64,000 nt of DNA, from the NCBI RefSeq assembly GCF_025821665.1, contig NZ_JACKSJ010000088.1, positions 1-64,000 on the forward strand, read 5' to 3'. Shown here in pieces: positions 35,316 to 47,300 of this stretch; position 1 is the stretch's first letter; each line of letters begins with the position of its first letter. This DNA comes from [Mycobacterium] manitobense (GTDB lineage: Bacteria > Actinomycetota > Actinomycetes > Mycobacteriales > Mycobacteriaceae). The notes beneath the pieces were generated by a model that did not search any database, was not told the origin of the DNA, and saw nothing but the letters and a program-made list of their open reading frames with translations. The position numbers were made by a program, and so were the translations under genes.

Positions 35316-36947
35316 TCACGTCGTCACATCGCGCTCGACGTACCCGTAGACGCCGCACGCAGCCAGCAGCGCGCCGGTGAGCAGGAGGACGGCGCCGCCC
35401 GCCCACTCGGGCGGTGCCGCGGGTACAGCGCTGAGATGGGCCCACGGCGACAGGTCGGCAACCCACTCCGGTGCATTCAGTGCCGGCGCGATCGCATTGA
35501 TCAGGAATCCGCCCACGATCGGCAGTGCGCCGATCGCGCCGGTGGCCGACGGGAGCCAGCCGATGCCCACGGCTCCGGCTCCCGCCGCGAGCAGGGCCAC
35601 GGGGAGGGAATTCGTTGCACCCGCAAGGGAATCGGCGAGCCGCAACGGGGCGCCGGTGATCTTGGCGCCGCCCCACATGGCGACCGCGGCCGAGCAGTGC
35701 AGGAACACCACCCCACCGGCCGTGACCGCGAGTTCGGTGGACACCGGCCCAACGCGCGAGACCGGCTGGGCGAGGAGCAGCGTCCACCGACCGGCCTTCT
35801 CGTCGGTGACCATCGTCGCCATGCGCAGGGCGGCGTAGAGGCCGGTGGGGACGGGGAGCATGCTGAACAGCGGCGCACTGAAGGCGTTCACCGAGTCGAG
35901 GCCGGTCACTCCCGCGGCGGCGGCGAGCTCTTCGAACCGTGGGTTCGTCTGGAAGTACTGCAGGACCGAGGTGAGCATCGCGCCTGCCATGAGGAATCCC
36001 GCCGCGATGCCCGCCGCCCACCCGAGCGTCGTCCGCGCGGTGCGGCGGATCGCGAATCCTCCGATGCTGTGCAGCAACCGGGTTCGCGGAGGGCGGTCCT
36101 CCGATACCGGCACGATGCCCGCGCCCAGGTCGCGGTGGCGCGCCGCGATGACGGCCGCGCCGCCCAGCACGATCGGGAACAATCCCAATACGGCCAGCGG
36201 GATCATGCGGTTCTCGGCGTACGGCGCCGAGCGCGCCGCCAAGCCGAACGGTGTCGCCCAGGCCAACCACGCCAGTCGAGGTGAGCTGTCGGCGATCATC
36301 CGCAGCGCCAGGCCGGCGCCGATGGCCCCGACCGTCAGTCCCGTGGCGGCGGATCGACTCGGCATCACCTGTGCAGCGAGTAGACCTGTGGTCGCAGAAG
36401 TCAGAGCGACGCCCGTGATCCCGGCGGCGTGGATCACCGCCCCAACCGGGGCGGTGCGGCCCGCCAGCAGGCCCGCTGCGACGGCGGCGCCGATCATCGT
36501 CGAGGATCCGGCGAGGGCGATCAGGTGACGGATGACCACGTCGGCCACCCCCAGCCGTCCACCGAGGAGGAGATTCCACCGACCCGCATCCTCTTCGCCG
36601 CGGGTTTCACGGGTGGCGGCGAGTCCGCTCCAGATGCTCGCCAGAGCCAGGGCGGCGGTGCCGGTGCGCCACACGGTGAAGCCGCCGGGGTCGTCGAGTG
36701 CGACCGGAGGCCCCAGCAGGACCCGTTCGATGGGGTTCCCAGCGAGGTCCTGGAAACCCGCCTCGTCCAGTGACCTGCGGATCGCCTCGTATTGGCCGGC
36801 AAACAGGGCCGACACAGCTCCGCAGGTCATGGCGGCCGCGGCGGCGCCGCGGCGAAGCCGGCGCATCGCGAGCCGGCGCACGGCGCGTCCCGGCGCGGGA
36901 TGTGGCATCACGGTCGCCGGTGCGCCGGGCGGCGCGACCGCTTTCAT
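35316..36947 (-). CDS. ABC exporter permease (polyketide/peptide antibiotic exporter type)
   Basis: A 543-residue integral membrane protein with about 12 hydrophobic segments in two similar halves (RMATMVTDEKAGRWTLLLAQPVSR in the second half mirrors ATRETRGEEDAGRWNLLLGGRL in the first). This doubled architecture resembles the 'exporter of polyketide antibiotics' permeases found in actinobacterial antibiotic clusters. Start ATG overlaps the ATPase stop by 4 nt (ATGA). It is divergent, together with the ATPase, from the NRPS, making it the likely export channel for the peptide. Confidence 0.8.
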   Translation of the reverse strand: MKAVAPPGAPATVMPHPAPGRAVRRLAMRRLRRGAAAAAMTCGAVSALFAGQYEAIRRSLDEAGFQDLAGNPIERVLLGPPVALDDPGGFTVWRTGTAALALASIWSGLAATRETRGEEDAGRWNLLLGGRLGVADVVIRHLIALAGSSTMIGAAVAAGLLAGRTAPVGAVIHAAGITGVALTSATTGLLAAQVMPSRSAATGLTVGAIGAGLALRMIADSSPRLAWLAWATPFGLAARSAPYAENRMIPLAVLGLFPIVLGGAAVIAARHRDLGAGIVPVSEDRPPRTRLLHSIGGFAIRRTARTTLGWAAGIAAGFLMAGAMLTSVLQYFQTNPRFEELAAAAGVTGLDSVNAFSAPLFSMLPVPTGLYAALRMATMVTDEKAGRWTLLLAQPVSRVGPVSTELAVTAGGVVFLHCSAAVAMWGGAKITGAPLRLADSLAGATNSLPVALLAAGAGAVGIGWLPSATGAIGALPIVGGFLINAIAPALNAPEWVADLSPWAHLSAVPAAPPEWAGGAVLLLTGALLAACGVYGYVERDVTT

Positions 36948-37855
36948 CGCCGAGCTTCTCCGTAGTACTCGAGGAAGATCTCCTCGAGTGTCGGTTCGTG
37001 CATCTCGAGCCCGGTGACATCGGTATCGGCGAGTGCCCGGAGCGCGGCGACCGGCGGCCCGGTCAGGCTGAATCGCATTCGATCGCCGTCGAGCGCCTCG
37101 ACATTCGACACACCGGCGATCTCCTCGAGAAACGGTGGTAGGCCGCGGTAGGACACCTCGACCACGGTCCTGCGCATCTGGCGTAGCTCCGCGATGCTGT
37201 CGATCTCGACGAGTCGCCCGGCACGGAGGATCGCCACCCGGTCGCACAGGATCTCCACCTCGGCCAACTGGTGCGAGCTGAGGAACACCGTCTGGCCGCG
37301 GTCCCGGGCTGCGGCGACACATTCGCGAAATTCCCGCTCCATCAGCGGATCCAGGCCGCTCGTGGGTTCGTCGAGCACGAGAAGCGGAGCCCGCGTCGCG
37401 AAGGCGGCGACGAGAGCCACCTTCTGCCGGTTGCCGGTCGAGTAGGTCCTTGCTGGCTTGTCGAGTCGAAGATCGAAACGGTCGACCAGCTCGTCGCGGT
37501 AGGCGGCGTCGACGCCGGGGCCCACGTTACCGAGCAGCTCGAGGGTCTCGGCGCCCGTGAGTTGCGGCCACAGCGCGACATCAGCGGGCACATAGGCGAG
37601 ATGACGGTGGGTCCGGCGGACGTCGTCCGCAGCGCAGCCGAATATCGTCGCGCCTCCCGCAGTCGGGCGGATCAACCCGAGCAGCAGACGAATCGTCGTC
37701 GACTTGCCTGCTCCGTTGGGGCCGAGGAACCCGAAGACCTCACCCGGCGCGACGGACATGGTCAGATCGGCGACTGCCGTCGTTCGGCCGAAGCGTTTGG
37801 TGAGACCGACGGCGTGGATGGCAGTGCTGCCAACGGTGTGCGCCGGAGTGACCAC
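36944..37855 (-). CDS. ABC exporter ATPase
   Basis: A 303-residue ATPase of the drug-exporter (DrrA-like) class: Walker A GPNGAGKST, signature YSTGNRQKVAL, Walker B LLVLDEPTSGLD, then H-loop SSHQLAE, with a C-terminal extension typical of that class (EPTLEEIFLEYYGE). The GTG at 37855 was chosen; an ATG at 37903 is in frame and adds 16 residues without homology. It forms a pair with the permease through a 4-nt overlap. Confidence 0.85.
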   Translation of the reverse strand: MVTPAHTVGSTAIHAVGLTKRFGRTTAVADLTMSVAPGEVFGFLGPNGAGKSTTIRLLLGLIRPTAGGATIFGCAADDVRRTHRHLAYVPADVALWPQLTGAETLELLGNVGPGVDAAYRDELVDRFDLRLDKPARTYSTGNRQKVALVAAFATRAPLLVLDEPTSGLDPLMEREFRECVAAARDRGQTVFLSSHQLAEVEILCDRVAILRAGRLVEIDSIAELRQMRRTVVEVSYRGLPPFLEEIAGVSNVEALDGDRMRFSLTGPPVAALRALADTDVTGLEMHEPTLEEIFLEYYGEARR

Positions 37856-38235
37856 GCCGCAAGGGTAAGTCACCGTGCGCCCTGCACCCGACGGATTCCG
37901 CATCCCTGTGTTGCTGGCGGCGACGGCGGGTGATCGTTCGCTGGTATAAGTAATCTCAGCGTCAATTTTCGTCGTCGTGCAGTCGTCCGGAGCGCCAACG
38001 CCAACGCCACAGGCTCATATTTACTTGCTATTTCATGCAAACCGCCGCCGGCTGCGCGGTGCCCGCACCATTTACTGAACTAGGTCAGAAGTCGTATCGA
38101 AAACTTTGCCAAAAGCTCCGATCGGCGGGTCGGCGGCAGTACGGTTTCCGGCAGAAAGGTTCGACTCGAGACGGCGCGAGAGGCCGGGTGAGAGCCGGGC
38201 TTCTTATCGGTAAACCCGATTGGGTTGGGGGCCGC
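37856..38235. other. Divergent intergenic region between ABC exporter and NRPS
   Basis: These 380 nt hold the divergent promoters of the exporter and the NRPS. The centre (about 37940-38120) is visibly AT-richer than the surrounding genes. The NRPS frame is open back to 38035, but those 67 residues show no resemblance to a C domain. I see no convincing operator or -35/-10 pair. Confidence 0.5.
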
Positions 38236-41200
38236 ATGGAACTCGATGCTGGGGCATTTCCGCTGACGCGGGGTCAGCTCGACATCTGGCTCGCGCAGAG
38301 GACGGGCCGCTTCGGTGCGAAGTGGCAACTGGGCGAGCTCCTGCGCATCGACGGGATGATCGATCCCGGCCTCCTCCAGCGGGCGATCGTTCAGGCGGTG
38401 CGTGAAGCCGAGCCGCTGCGGGCCGCCTTTTTCGAGGTGGACGGCAGGGTCTTCCAGAGAGCGGTCGACTACCCGGACGTCGACCTCGCCCGCTACGACC
38501 TCACGGGCTCGCCGGACCCCGAGCAGGAGGTGCACCGGACGATCTCGTCGATCCAGGCGACGTTGATGCCGCTCGACGGCCCGCTGTTCAAATGGGCACT
38601 GCTGCAGACCCGGGTGGACGAGTTCTATCTCTTCGTGTGTTGCCACCACATCGTGATCGACGGGGTCGGCATCCCCCTCGTGTGTCACCGGATGGCGGAG
38701 ATCTATTCCGCCATCGCGACGGACGCGCCGGTCCCCCCCGCCTTCTTCGGATCGCTGCGGGATCTCGTCGAATGCGAACTGACCTACGAATCCTCGACCG
38801 AATATCTCGACGATTCGGCGTACTGGACGCAGAACCTCCCCCCGGAGAGCGAGCCGCGTTACCGGTTGGCTGATGCCGTCGCGGGCGACCACGACGAGGA
38901 GTCTCGCGCACCGGTTCGGCTCGCCCCCGCCGCCGTGGCCGGGCTCCGACACCTGTACCGGAGCCTCGGGGTGCGTCGGTCGTCGGTGATCACCGCGGCG
39001 TGCGCGCTCGTGGTGCGTGCGTTCGACACGGAGAGCCCGGAGGTGGTGCTCGACTTCCCGGTGAGCAGACGGGTGCGACCGGAGATTCAACTGGTGCCCG
39101 GCATGGTGTCGGGATTCGTGCCGCTGGTGCTCAAGGCCTCACCGGAACTATCCGCCTCAGAATTCTGTGTGCGCGTGGACACGCAGATGCAGGATGCGCT
39201 GGAACACCAGCGATTTCCCGTGCACTCGATCGACTACAAGGCGACTCTCCGCGGCTCCGGACAGGCTTCGAATCGCGTGGTCATCAATTTCATCCCGGCC
39301 ACACACACCGGGTTTCTCGCGGACGCCGCGGCGACGGGAACGCTGACCCACGCCGGGCCCGTCGAGTTTGCGCTGGTCTTCTTCAGGGACGGCGACGATC
39401 TCTTCCTCAGCACGGCCGGTCCCGGACAGTTCTTCGCGAACAGCGACGTCCGCGATCTGGCAGAGCGGTTGGAGCGGGTGTTGCTGGCGATGGCGGCCGA
39501 TCCCGGGCGGCCGCTGTCGTCGCTGGATCTGCTCGACGAGGCCCAGCATGCCCGGCTGGATGCGATCGGTCACCGCCCGGTGCTGGCCCAGCCGGTGACC
39601 CCGCCGGTATCGATTCCGGCGTTGTTCGCTGAGTGGGTGACCCGCACGCCCGATGCGGTGGCGGTGACCTTCGAGGGCCGGTCGACGTCGTATCGCGAGC
39701 TGGACGAGGCGGCAAATCAGTTGGCGCACAGGCTCTCCGGCCAGGGCATCGGCCCAGGTGACTGTGTCGCGCTCCTGATGGAGCGTTCGGCCGACGCGGT
39801 CACCGCGATCCTGGCCGTGCTCAAGACGGGGGCGGCCTACCTGCCGATCGACCCAGCGGTGCCGACGTCCCGGATCAAATTCATGATCGCCGATGCCGCG
39901 CCGAAGGCGGCGATCACCACCACCGGGTTGGCGGGCAGACTGAGCGGCTGCGATCTCCCGGTGATCGACGATGTCGACGATCCCCGCAGCCACGCTCGAC
40001 CCGGTGCCGCGTTGCCGACGCCACGCGGCCCGGCCTCCGATGACGTCGCCTACCTGATCTACACCTCGGGGACCACCGGTACCCCGAAGGGCGTGGCGGT
40101 CACCCATCAGGGTGTCACCCGGTTGCTGGCATCGTTGACCGCCGGTTTGCCGGAGGCGGGGGTGTGGTCGCTGTGCCATTCGTTGGCCTTCGACGTGTCG
40201 GTGTGGGAGATCTTCGGTGCGCTGCTGCGGGGCGGGCGCCTGGTGGTGGTGCCCGAACCGGTGGTGATCTCGCCGCCGGACTTCCACGAGGTACTCGTTG
40301 CCGAGGGCGTCAGCGTGTTGACCCAGACGCCGTCGGCGGTGGCGTTGCTGCCCGATCAGGGCCTGGAGTCGACGGCGTTGGTGATGGCCGGTGAGGCATG
40401 TCCGGCCGAGGTGGTGGACCGGTGGGCACCGGGGCGGGTGATGGTCAACGCCTACGGACCCACCGAGACCACGATGTGCGTGGCGATCAGTGCGCCGTTG
40501 ACCGCGGGCACGGATGTGGTGCCGATCGGCTCGCCCGTGCCCGGTGCGGCGCTGTTCGTGCTCGATGGCTGGTTGCGCCCGGTGCCCGCGGGCGTGGTCG
40601 GCGAGCTGTACGTGGCCGGCGGTGGGTTGGCGTGTGGATATGTGCGGCGCGCCGGATTGACCGCGTCGCGTTTCGTGGCGTGTCCCTTCGGCCGGCCCGG
40701 GGCCCGGATGTACCGCACAGGGGATCTGGTGCGGTGGGGCGCCGACGGGCAGCTGCAGTATCTCGGGCGCGCCGACGAACAGGTGAAGATCCGCGGCTAT
40801 CGCATCGAACTGGGTGAGATCCAGGCGGCACTGGCGGGCCTGGACGGAGTGGATCGCGCGGTGGTCATCGCCCGCGAGGACCGCCCCGGTGACAAGCGCC
40901 TGGTCGGCTACATCACGGGGACCGCGGAACCCGCCGAGATCCGCGCGCAGCTGGGCGAGCGGCTGCCGGCCTACCTGGTGCCTGCTGCGGTGGTGGCCCT
41001 GCCTGCGCTGCCGTTGACCGCCAACGGCAAACTGGACACCCGCGCCCTGCCGGCACCGGAGTCCCAGGAGGTCGACGGCTACCGGGCCCCTGGCACCGCG
41101 GTCGAGGAGATCCTGGCCGGGATCTATGCCGACGTACTGGGTCTGGATCGCGTCGGCGTCGACGAGTCGTTCTTCGATCTCGGTGGGGATTCGCTGCTGG

Positions 41201-41355
41201 CGATGCGGCTGTCCGCGGCGATCAACACCTCGCTCGACGCCGATGTCTCTGTGCCCACCGTGTTCGACGCACCCACGGTCGCCGAGCTGGCCTGCCGCAT
41301 CGACACGGGTTCGCGTCGGCTCGCGCCGCTGGTGCCGGTCGCGCGGCCGCCGGTG
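38236..41355 (+). other. NRPS module 1: starter C-A-T
   Basis: The C1 domain begins [13 protein letters not shown] like the first domain of acyl-starting synthetases (EntF, lipopeptide starters), suggesting N-acylation of residue 1. The A1 specificity residues by GrsA alignment read D-V-W-T-V-A-A-M-C-K, seven of ten matching the GrsA Phe code. There is no E domain, so the residue stays L. T1 is intact (LGGDSLLAM). Confidence 0.7.
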
Positions 41356-44300
41356 GTTCCGCTGTCGTATGCCCAGCAGCGGCTGTGGTTCATCGACCAG
41401 TTGCAGGGACCGTCCCCGGTGTACAACCTGTCAGCGGCGTTGCGGTTGGGCGGTCTGCTCGAAACCGAGGAGTTGCGCGCGGCGCTGGCCGATGTGGTGG
41501 ACCGTCATGAGAGTCTGCGCACCCTGCTCGCCGCGCCCGGGGGAGTACCCCAGCAACTGGTGGTGCCCTCCGAGTGCGCGGACTTCGGCTGGGATGTCGT
41601 CGACGCCACCGGCTGGTCGGCCACCCGGCTGGATGACGCGATCGGCGCTGCAGTGCGGCACAGTTTCGACCTGGCATCTGAGATTCCGCTGCGCGCAACG
41701 CTTTTTCGACTGGCCTACGACGAGCACGTGCTGGTTGCGGTGGTGCATCACATCGCCGCCGACGGCTGGTCGATCGCCCCCCTGATCAGGGACCTCGGGG
41801 TCGCCTTTGCCGGCCGGTACGCCAGGCGCGCACCCACGTGGGAGCCGCTACCGGTGCAGTACGTCGACTACACACTGTGGCAGCGCGCACAACTGGGCGA
41901 TCTCGACGACAGCGACAGCCCCATCGCCGCACAGCTGGCCTACTGGGAGCACGAGTTGGCCGGTCTGCCCGAGCGCCTGCAGCTGCCCACCGATCGGCCG
42001 TACCCGGCGGTGGCCGGACAGCGCGGTGCCAGCGTGGTCGTGGATTGGCCGGCCGAGTTGCAGCAACAGGTCGCGCGGGCGGCGCGTGAGCACAAGGCGA
42101 CCAGCTTCATGATGGTCCAGGCCGCCCTGGCGGTGCTGTTGTCGAAGCTGAGCGCCAGCCCGGACGTGGCCATCGGATTCCCGATCGCCGGACGGCGCGA
42201 TCCCGCACTCGATGATCTGGTGGGATTCTTCATCAACACCCTGGTGCTACGCGTCGACGTGTCGGGGGATCCCACCACCGCCGAGCTGCTGGGCCAGGTG
42301 CGCCGACGCAGCGTGTCCGCCTACGAGCACCAGGACGTGCCCTTCGAAGTGCTCGTGGAGCGGCTCAACCCCTCGAGGTCGATGGCGCATCACCCGCTGA
42401 TCCAGGTGCTGGTGGGCTGGCAGTTCGCCGGTGACAGCGATCCGGCGGCGAACCTGGAACTGGAGGGCCTGCAGGTCACGTCGCTGCCGGTGAACACCCA
42501 GACCGCCCGAATGGATCTCGGCTTCTCGCTGGCCGAACGCTTCGACGGGGCCGGTGAGCCCGCCGGGATCGGCGGGACGGTGGAGTTCCGCACCGATGTC
42601 TTCGACCCGGACAGCATCCGCGGGCTGATCGACCGGTTGCGGCGGGTCCTGGAGGCGATGACCACCGACTCGGGACGGCGGGTCTCGTCGATCGATGTGC
42701 TCGACGAGTGCGAGCATGCCGAGCTCGATCAGCTCGGTAACCGCGCGGTGCTGAACCAGCCGACTGCCGGGGTGTCGATTCCGGAGCTGTTCGCCGAGCA
42801 GGTTCTCCGCGCACCCGAGGCGGTGGCGGTGACGTTCGAGGGCCGGTCGATGACCTACTTCGAACTGGACGAGGCGGCGAATCGGCTGGCGCACCTTTTG
42901 GCCCAGCACGGAGCCGGCCCCGGACAGGCTGTGGCACTGCTGCTTCCGCGATCAGCCGAAGCGATCGTGGCGATCCTGGCCGTGCTGAAGGCCGGCGCCG
43001 CCTACCTGCCGATCGACCCGGCGCTGCCGGCGGCGCGCATCGAGTTCATGATCGCCGACACCGCTCCGATCGCCGCGGTGACCACCACCGGGCTGGCCGC
43101 CCGGTTGGCCGGCTGCGACGTGATGGTGCTCGACATCGACGACCCCCGCATCGACAGCCAACCCGGCACCGCCCTGCCTGCACCGGCGCCGGATGACCTG
43201 GCGCACGTCATCTACACCTCGGGCACCACCGGTGTGCCCAAGGGCGTCACGGTCACCCACCACAACGTCGTCCAGCTCTTCGACGGGCTGGACATCGGAG
43301 TGGAGCTGGCGCCCGGACAGGTGTGGACGCAATTCCATTCCTACGCATTCGATTTCTCGGTGTGGGAGATCTGGGGTGCGCTGTTGTTCGGTGGGCGGCT
43401 GGTGGTGGTGTCCGACGCGGTCGCGCGCTCCCCGGAGGACTTCCACGCGATGCTGGTCGCCGAGGGTGTCACCGTGCTGACCCAGACGCCCTCGGCGGTC
43501 GGGGTGCTCTCCCCACAGGGTCTGGAGTCGGCCGCGCTGGTGATCGGTGCGGAGCCCTGTCCGGCCGAGTTGGTGGACCGCTGGGCCCCCGGGCGGGTGA
43601 TGGTCAACGTGTACGGGCCGACCGAGACGACGATGTGGGCTTCTGCGAGTGCGCCGTTGGCGGCGGGATCGGGTGCGCCGCCGATCGGCTCGCCGATCGC
43701 CTGGGCCGCGTTCTTCGTGCTCGATGAGTGGTTGCGGCCGGTTCCGGCCGGAGTGGTCGGTGAGCTGTACCTGGCAGGTCGCGGCGTGGGTGTCGGCTAT
43801 GTGCGCCGGGCCGCTCTGACCTCGTCGCGGTTCGTGGCGTGCCCGTTCGGCGCGGCCGGAACACGGATGTATCGCACCGGTGACCTCGTCTCCTGGGGCG
43901 CCGACGGCCAGCTGCGGTATCTGGGCCGCGCCGACGAGCAGGTCAAGGTCCGCGGCTACCGCATCGAACTCGGCGAGATCCAGGCCGCGCTGACGGCCCT
44001 GGACGGGGTGGATCAGGCGGCGGTGATCGCCCGCGAGGACCGCCCCGGCGACAAGCGCCTGGTCGGCTACGTCACCGAAACCGCGACGGGCACGGTCGAT
44101 CCCGTTCGAGCCCGCAGTGCGCTGGCCGAGCGGCTGCCGGCCTACATGGTGCCGGCAGCGGTGATGGTGGTGGATGCGTTCCCCATGACGGTCAACGGCA
44201 AGCTCGACAGCCGAGCCCTGCCCGCACCCGAATACGCCGCGGTCGATCACTACCGGGCGCCGGCGAACGCGGTCGAGGAGATCCTGGCCGGCATCTACGC

Positions 44301-47300
44301 CCAGATCTTGGGCATCGAGCGGGTGGGGGTCGACGAGTCGTTCTTCGACCTGGGCGGCGACAGCATCCTGTCGATGCAGGTGGTGCTGCACGCCCGGGCA
44401 GCCGGCCTGGAGTGCAGGCCCCGCGACGTCTTCGTCGAGCAGACGGTGGCGCGGCTGGCCCGGGTGGCGATGGTGGCCGACGGAGAAGCCGGTGTGGTCG
44501 ACGAAGGCACCGGGACGGTGGTCGCCACACCGATCATGCGGTGGCTGGCGGGTGTTGACGGCCCGGTCGGCGAGTTCAACCAGACGGTCGTGGTCTCGGC
44601 CCCCGCCGCGGTGTCCGAGGCCGACGTGGTGTCGGTGTTGCAGGCGCTGCTGGATCGCCATGCGATGCTGCGGCTTCGTGTCGACGCCGACGGTGCCGGT
44701 GGCTGGTCGTTGACGGTGCCCGAGGCCGGCGCGGTGGACGCACGCGACTGCCTTCGGACCGTCGAGGTGCTCGACGATGAGGCGCTGTTGGGGGCGCGGT
44801 CACGGTTGAACCCGGCCGCCGGGGTGATGCTGAGCGCGGTGTGGGTGGCCCCGACGGGTCAGCTGGCGTTGATCATCCACCACCTGGCCGTCGACGGGGT
44901 GTCGTGGCGAATCCTGCTGGAGGACATCAACATCGCCTGGGCGCAGCATCGCAGCGGCCAACCGGTCGCGCTGCCGGCGCCCCGGACGTCCTTCGTCCGG
45001 TGGTCGTCGCTGCTGGCCGGGCACGCCCACGACGCAGAGGTCGTGGCCGTGGGGGAGGCCTGGCGGCAGGTGGCGGCGGCCCCGGCGGCGCTTCCCGCGC
45101 CCCGACCCGAGCGGGACACCTACGCCAGTGCCGGGCAGATGTCGGCGTCGCTCGACAGCGACCTCACCCGCGTGCTGCTGGGTGAGGTTCCTGCGGCGTT
45201 CCATGCCGGAGTCCAGGACATCCTGTTGATCGCGTTCGCGCTGGCGGTGGCGGAGTTCGTGGGCGCCGGTGGTGCGCCGGTCGGCATCGACGTGGAGGGC
45301 CACGGCCGTCACGAGGAACTCGCCGCGGACGTGGACCTTTCGCGCACGGTGGGCTGGTTCACCGCGAAGTACCCGGTGGCACTCGACATCGGCGGATTGT
45401 CCTGGGCACGAGTGGTCGCCGGTGATGCGGCGTTGGGTGCGGCGGTCAAGGCCGCCAAGGAACAGCTTCGTGCACTGCCCGATCCGTTGACCTACGGTCT
45501 GCTGCGCTATCTGAATCCCGACGTGGACCTGCCGGAGTCCGACCCGTCGATCGGCTTCAACTACCTCGGTCGACTCGGGGCGCCGGCGCAGGCGGCCGAT
45601 TCCGGCGAGGCGTGGCGGATCGGCCCTGACGGCGTCTCGCTGACCGGTGCCACGGCGGCGGTGCCGATTCCGCTGATGCACTCCGTCGAGCTCAACTCCG
45701 GCACCATCGACACCGATGCCGGCCCGCACCTGCACGCCAACTGGACGTGGGCGCCCTCGGCGCTGGATCGCGATCAGGTCAGCCGGCTGAGCCGGTTGTG
45801 GTTCGACGCCCTGGCCGGCATCTGCGCGCACGTGCGCCGCGGCGGCGGCGGACTGACCCCGTCGGACATCGTCCCTGCCCGGCTGGATCAGCACCAGATC
45901 GACGTGCTCGACCAGCAATACGACCTCGTCGATGTCCTGCCGTTGACCCCCCTGCAGCAGGGGCTGCTCTTCCACGCCAGCACCGACCAGGCGAGCGCCG
46001 ATGTATACGCGGTGCAGCTGGAGATCGCGTTCAGCGGTGCCCTCGACGCCCAACGGCTCCGCGCAGCGGTGGACACCGTCGTGCAGCGTCATCCGAATCT
46101 GGCAGCCCGTTTCCACGTGCAGTTCGACCAGCCGGTTCAGATCATCCCCGCCGATCCCGTCGCGGCCTGGCGATATGACGACCTCGTCTCCGCTGAGCAG
46201 ATCGACCGGGTGTCCCTCGACGAGCGTATCGCGGTCTGTGACCTGTTCGGTCAGTCCGCTTTCCGTGCCGCGCTGATCCGCACGGGACACGACGAACATC
46301 GGTTTGTCCTGACCTTCCATCACATCGTCATGGACGGCTGGTCGCTGCCGATCCTGCTGAGCGAGATCTTCGCCGGCTACTACGGGCAGCCGTTGCCCGC
46401 GCCTGCGCCGTACCGCAGCTTCGTCTCCTGGTTGGCCGACCGGGACGGCCCGGCCGCAGAGGACGCCTGGCGTGCGGTGCTGGCCGGCTTCGACACCCCC
46501 ACACTGGTCGGCCGGCCGAACAGGTCCGGCCGCCAGGGCGTGATGTCGTCGGTGTTGCCCGAGGGGATCACGCGAGCGCTGAGCGAGTTGGCGCGCTCAC
46601 ACCACACCACCGTCAACACCGTGCTGCAGGCCGGGTGGGCGCAGCTGCTGACATGGCTGACCGGCGCGCATGACGTGGCCTTCGGAGCCGTGGTCTCGGG
46701 CAGGCCGGCCGAGGTCCCCAGTGCGGGATCCATGGTGGGACTGTTGATCAACACGGTTCCGGTGCGGGCCACCATCACGGCGGCCACCACCACCACCGAC
46801 CTGCTCGACCAGTTGCAGCGCGTCAACAACGCCACCTTGGAGCACCAGCACCTGGCGCTCAGCGAAATTCACCGCATCGCCGGTCAGGACCAACTGTTCG
46901 ACACCGTCTTCGTCTACGAGAACTACCCGGTCGACACCGCCTCGCTGTCCGGCATCGACGGGTTGACCATCACCGAGGTCATTGGCCACGAGTCGACCCA
47001 CTACCCCCTGACGATGGCGGCCCGGCCCGGCGACGAGATGGGACTTCGCGTCGAGTACGACCAAGATCTGTTCGACGCGGACGCGATCCGTACCTTGATC
47101 GCGCGGCTGCAGCGGGTGTTGGTGGCGATGGCCGCCGACCCCGGCCGGTCGCTGTCGGCGGTGGATGTGCTCGACGAGGGTGAGCACGCACGGCTGGACG
47201 CGATCGGCAATCGCGCGGCGCTGACCCGGCCGGCCATCGCGCCGGTGTCGATTCCGGCGGCGTTCGCCGAATGGGTGGCCCGCACGCCGGATGCCGTGGC

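Noticed and set aside
33129..38235. Insertion sequence, prophage or transposase
   Set aside because: No transposase, integrase or terminal inverted repeats were found anywhere in the window.
42952..44661. Long open frames on the minus strand through the NRPS genes
   Set aside because: They are antisense to unambiguous C, A, T and E domains, are rich in Arg/His/Gly as expected of GC-rich shadows, and show no domain of their own.
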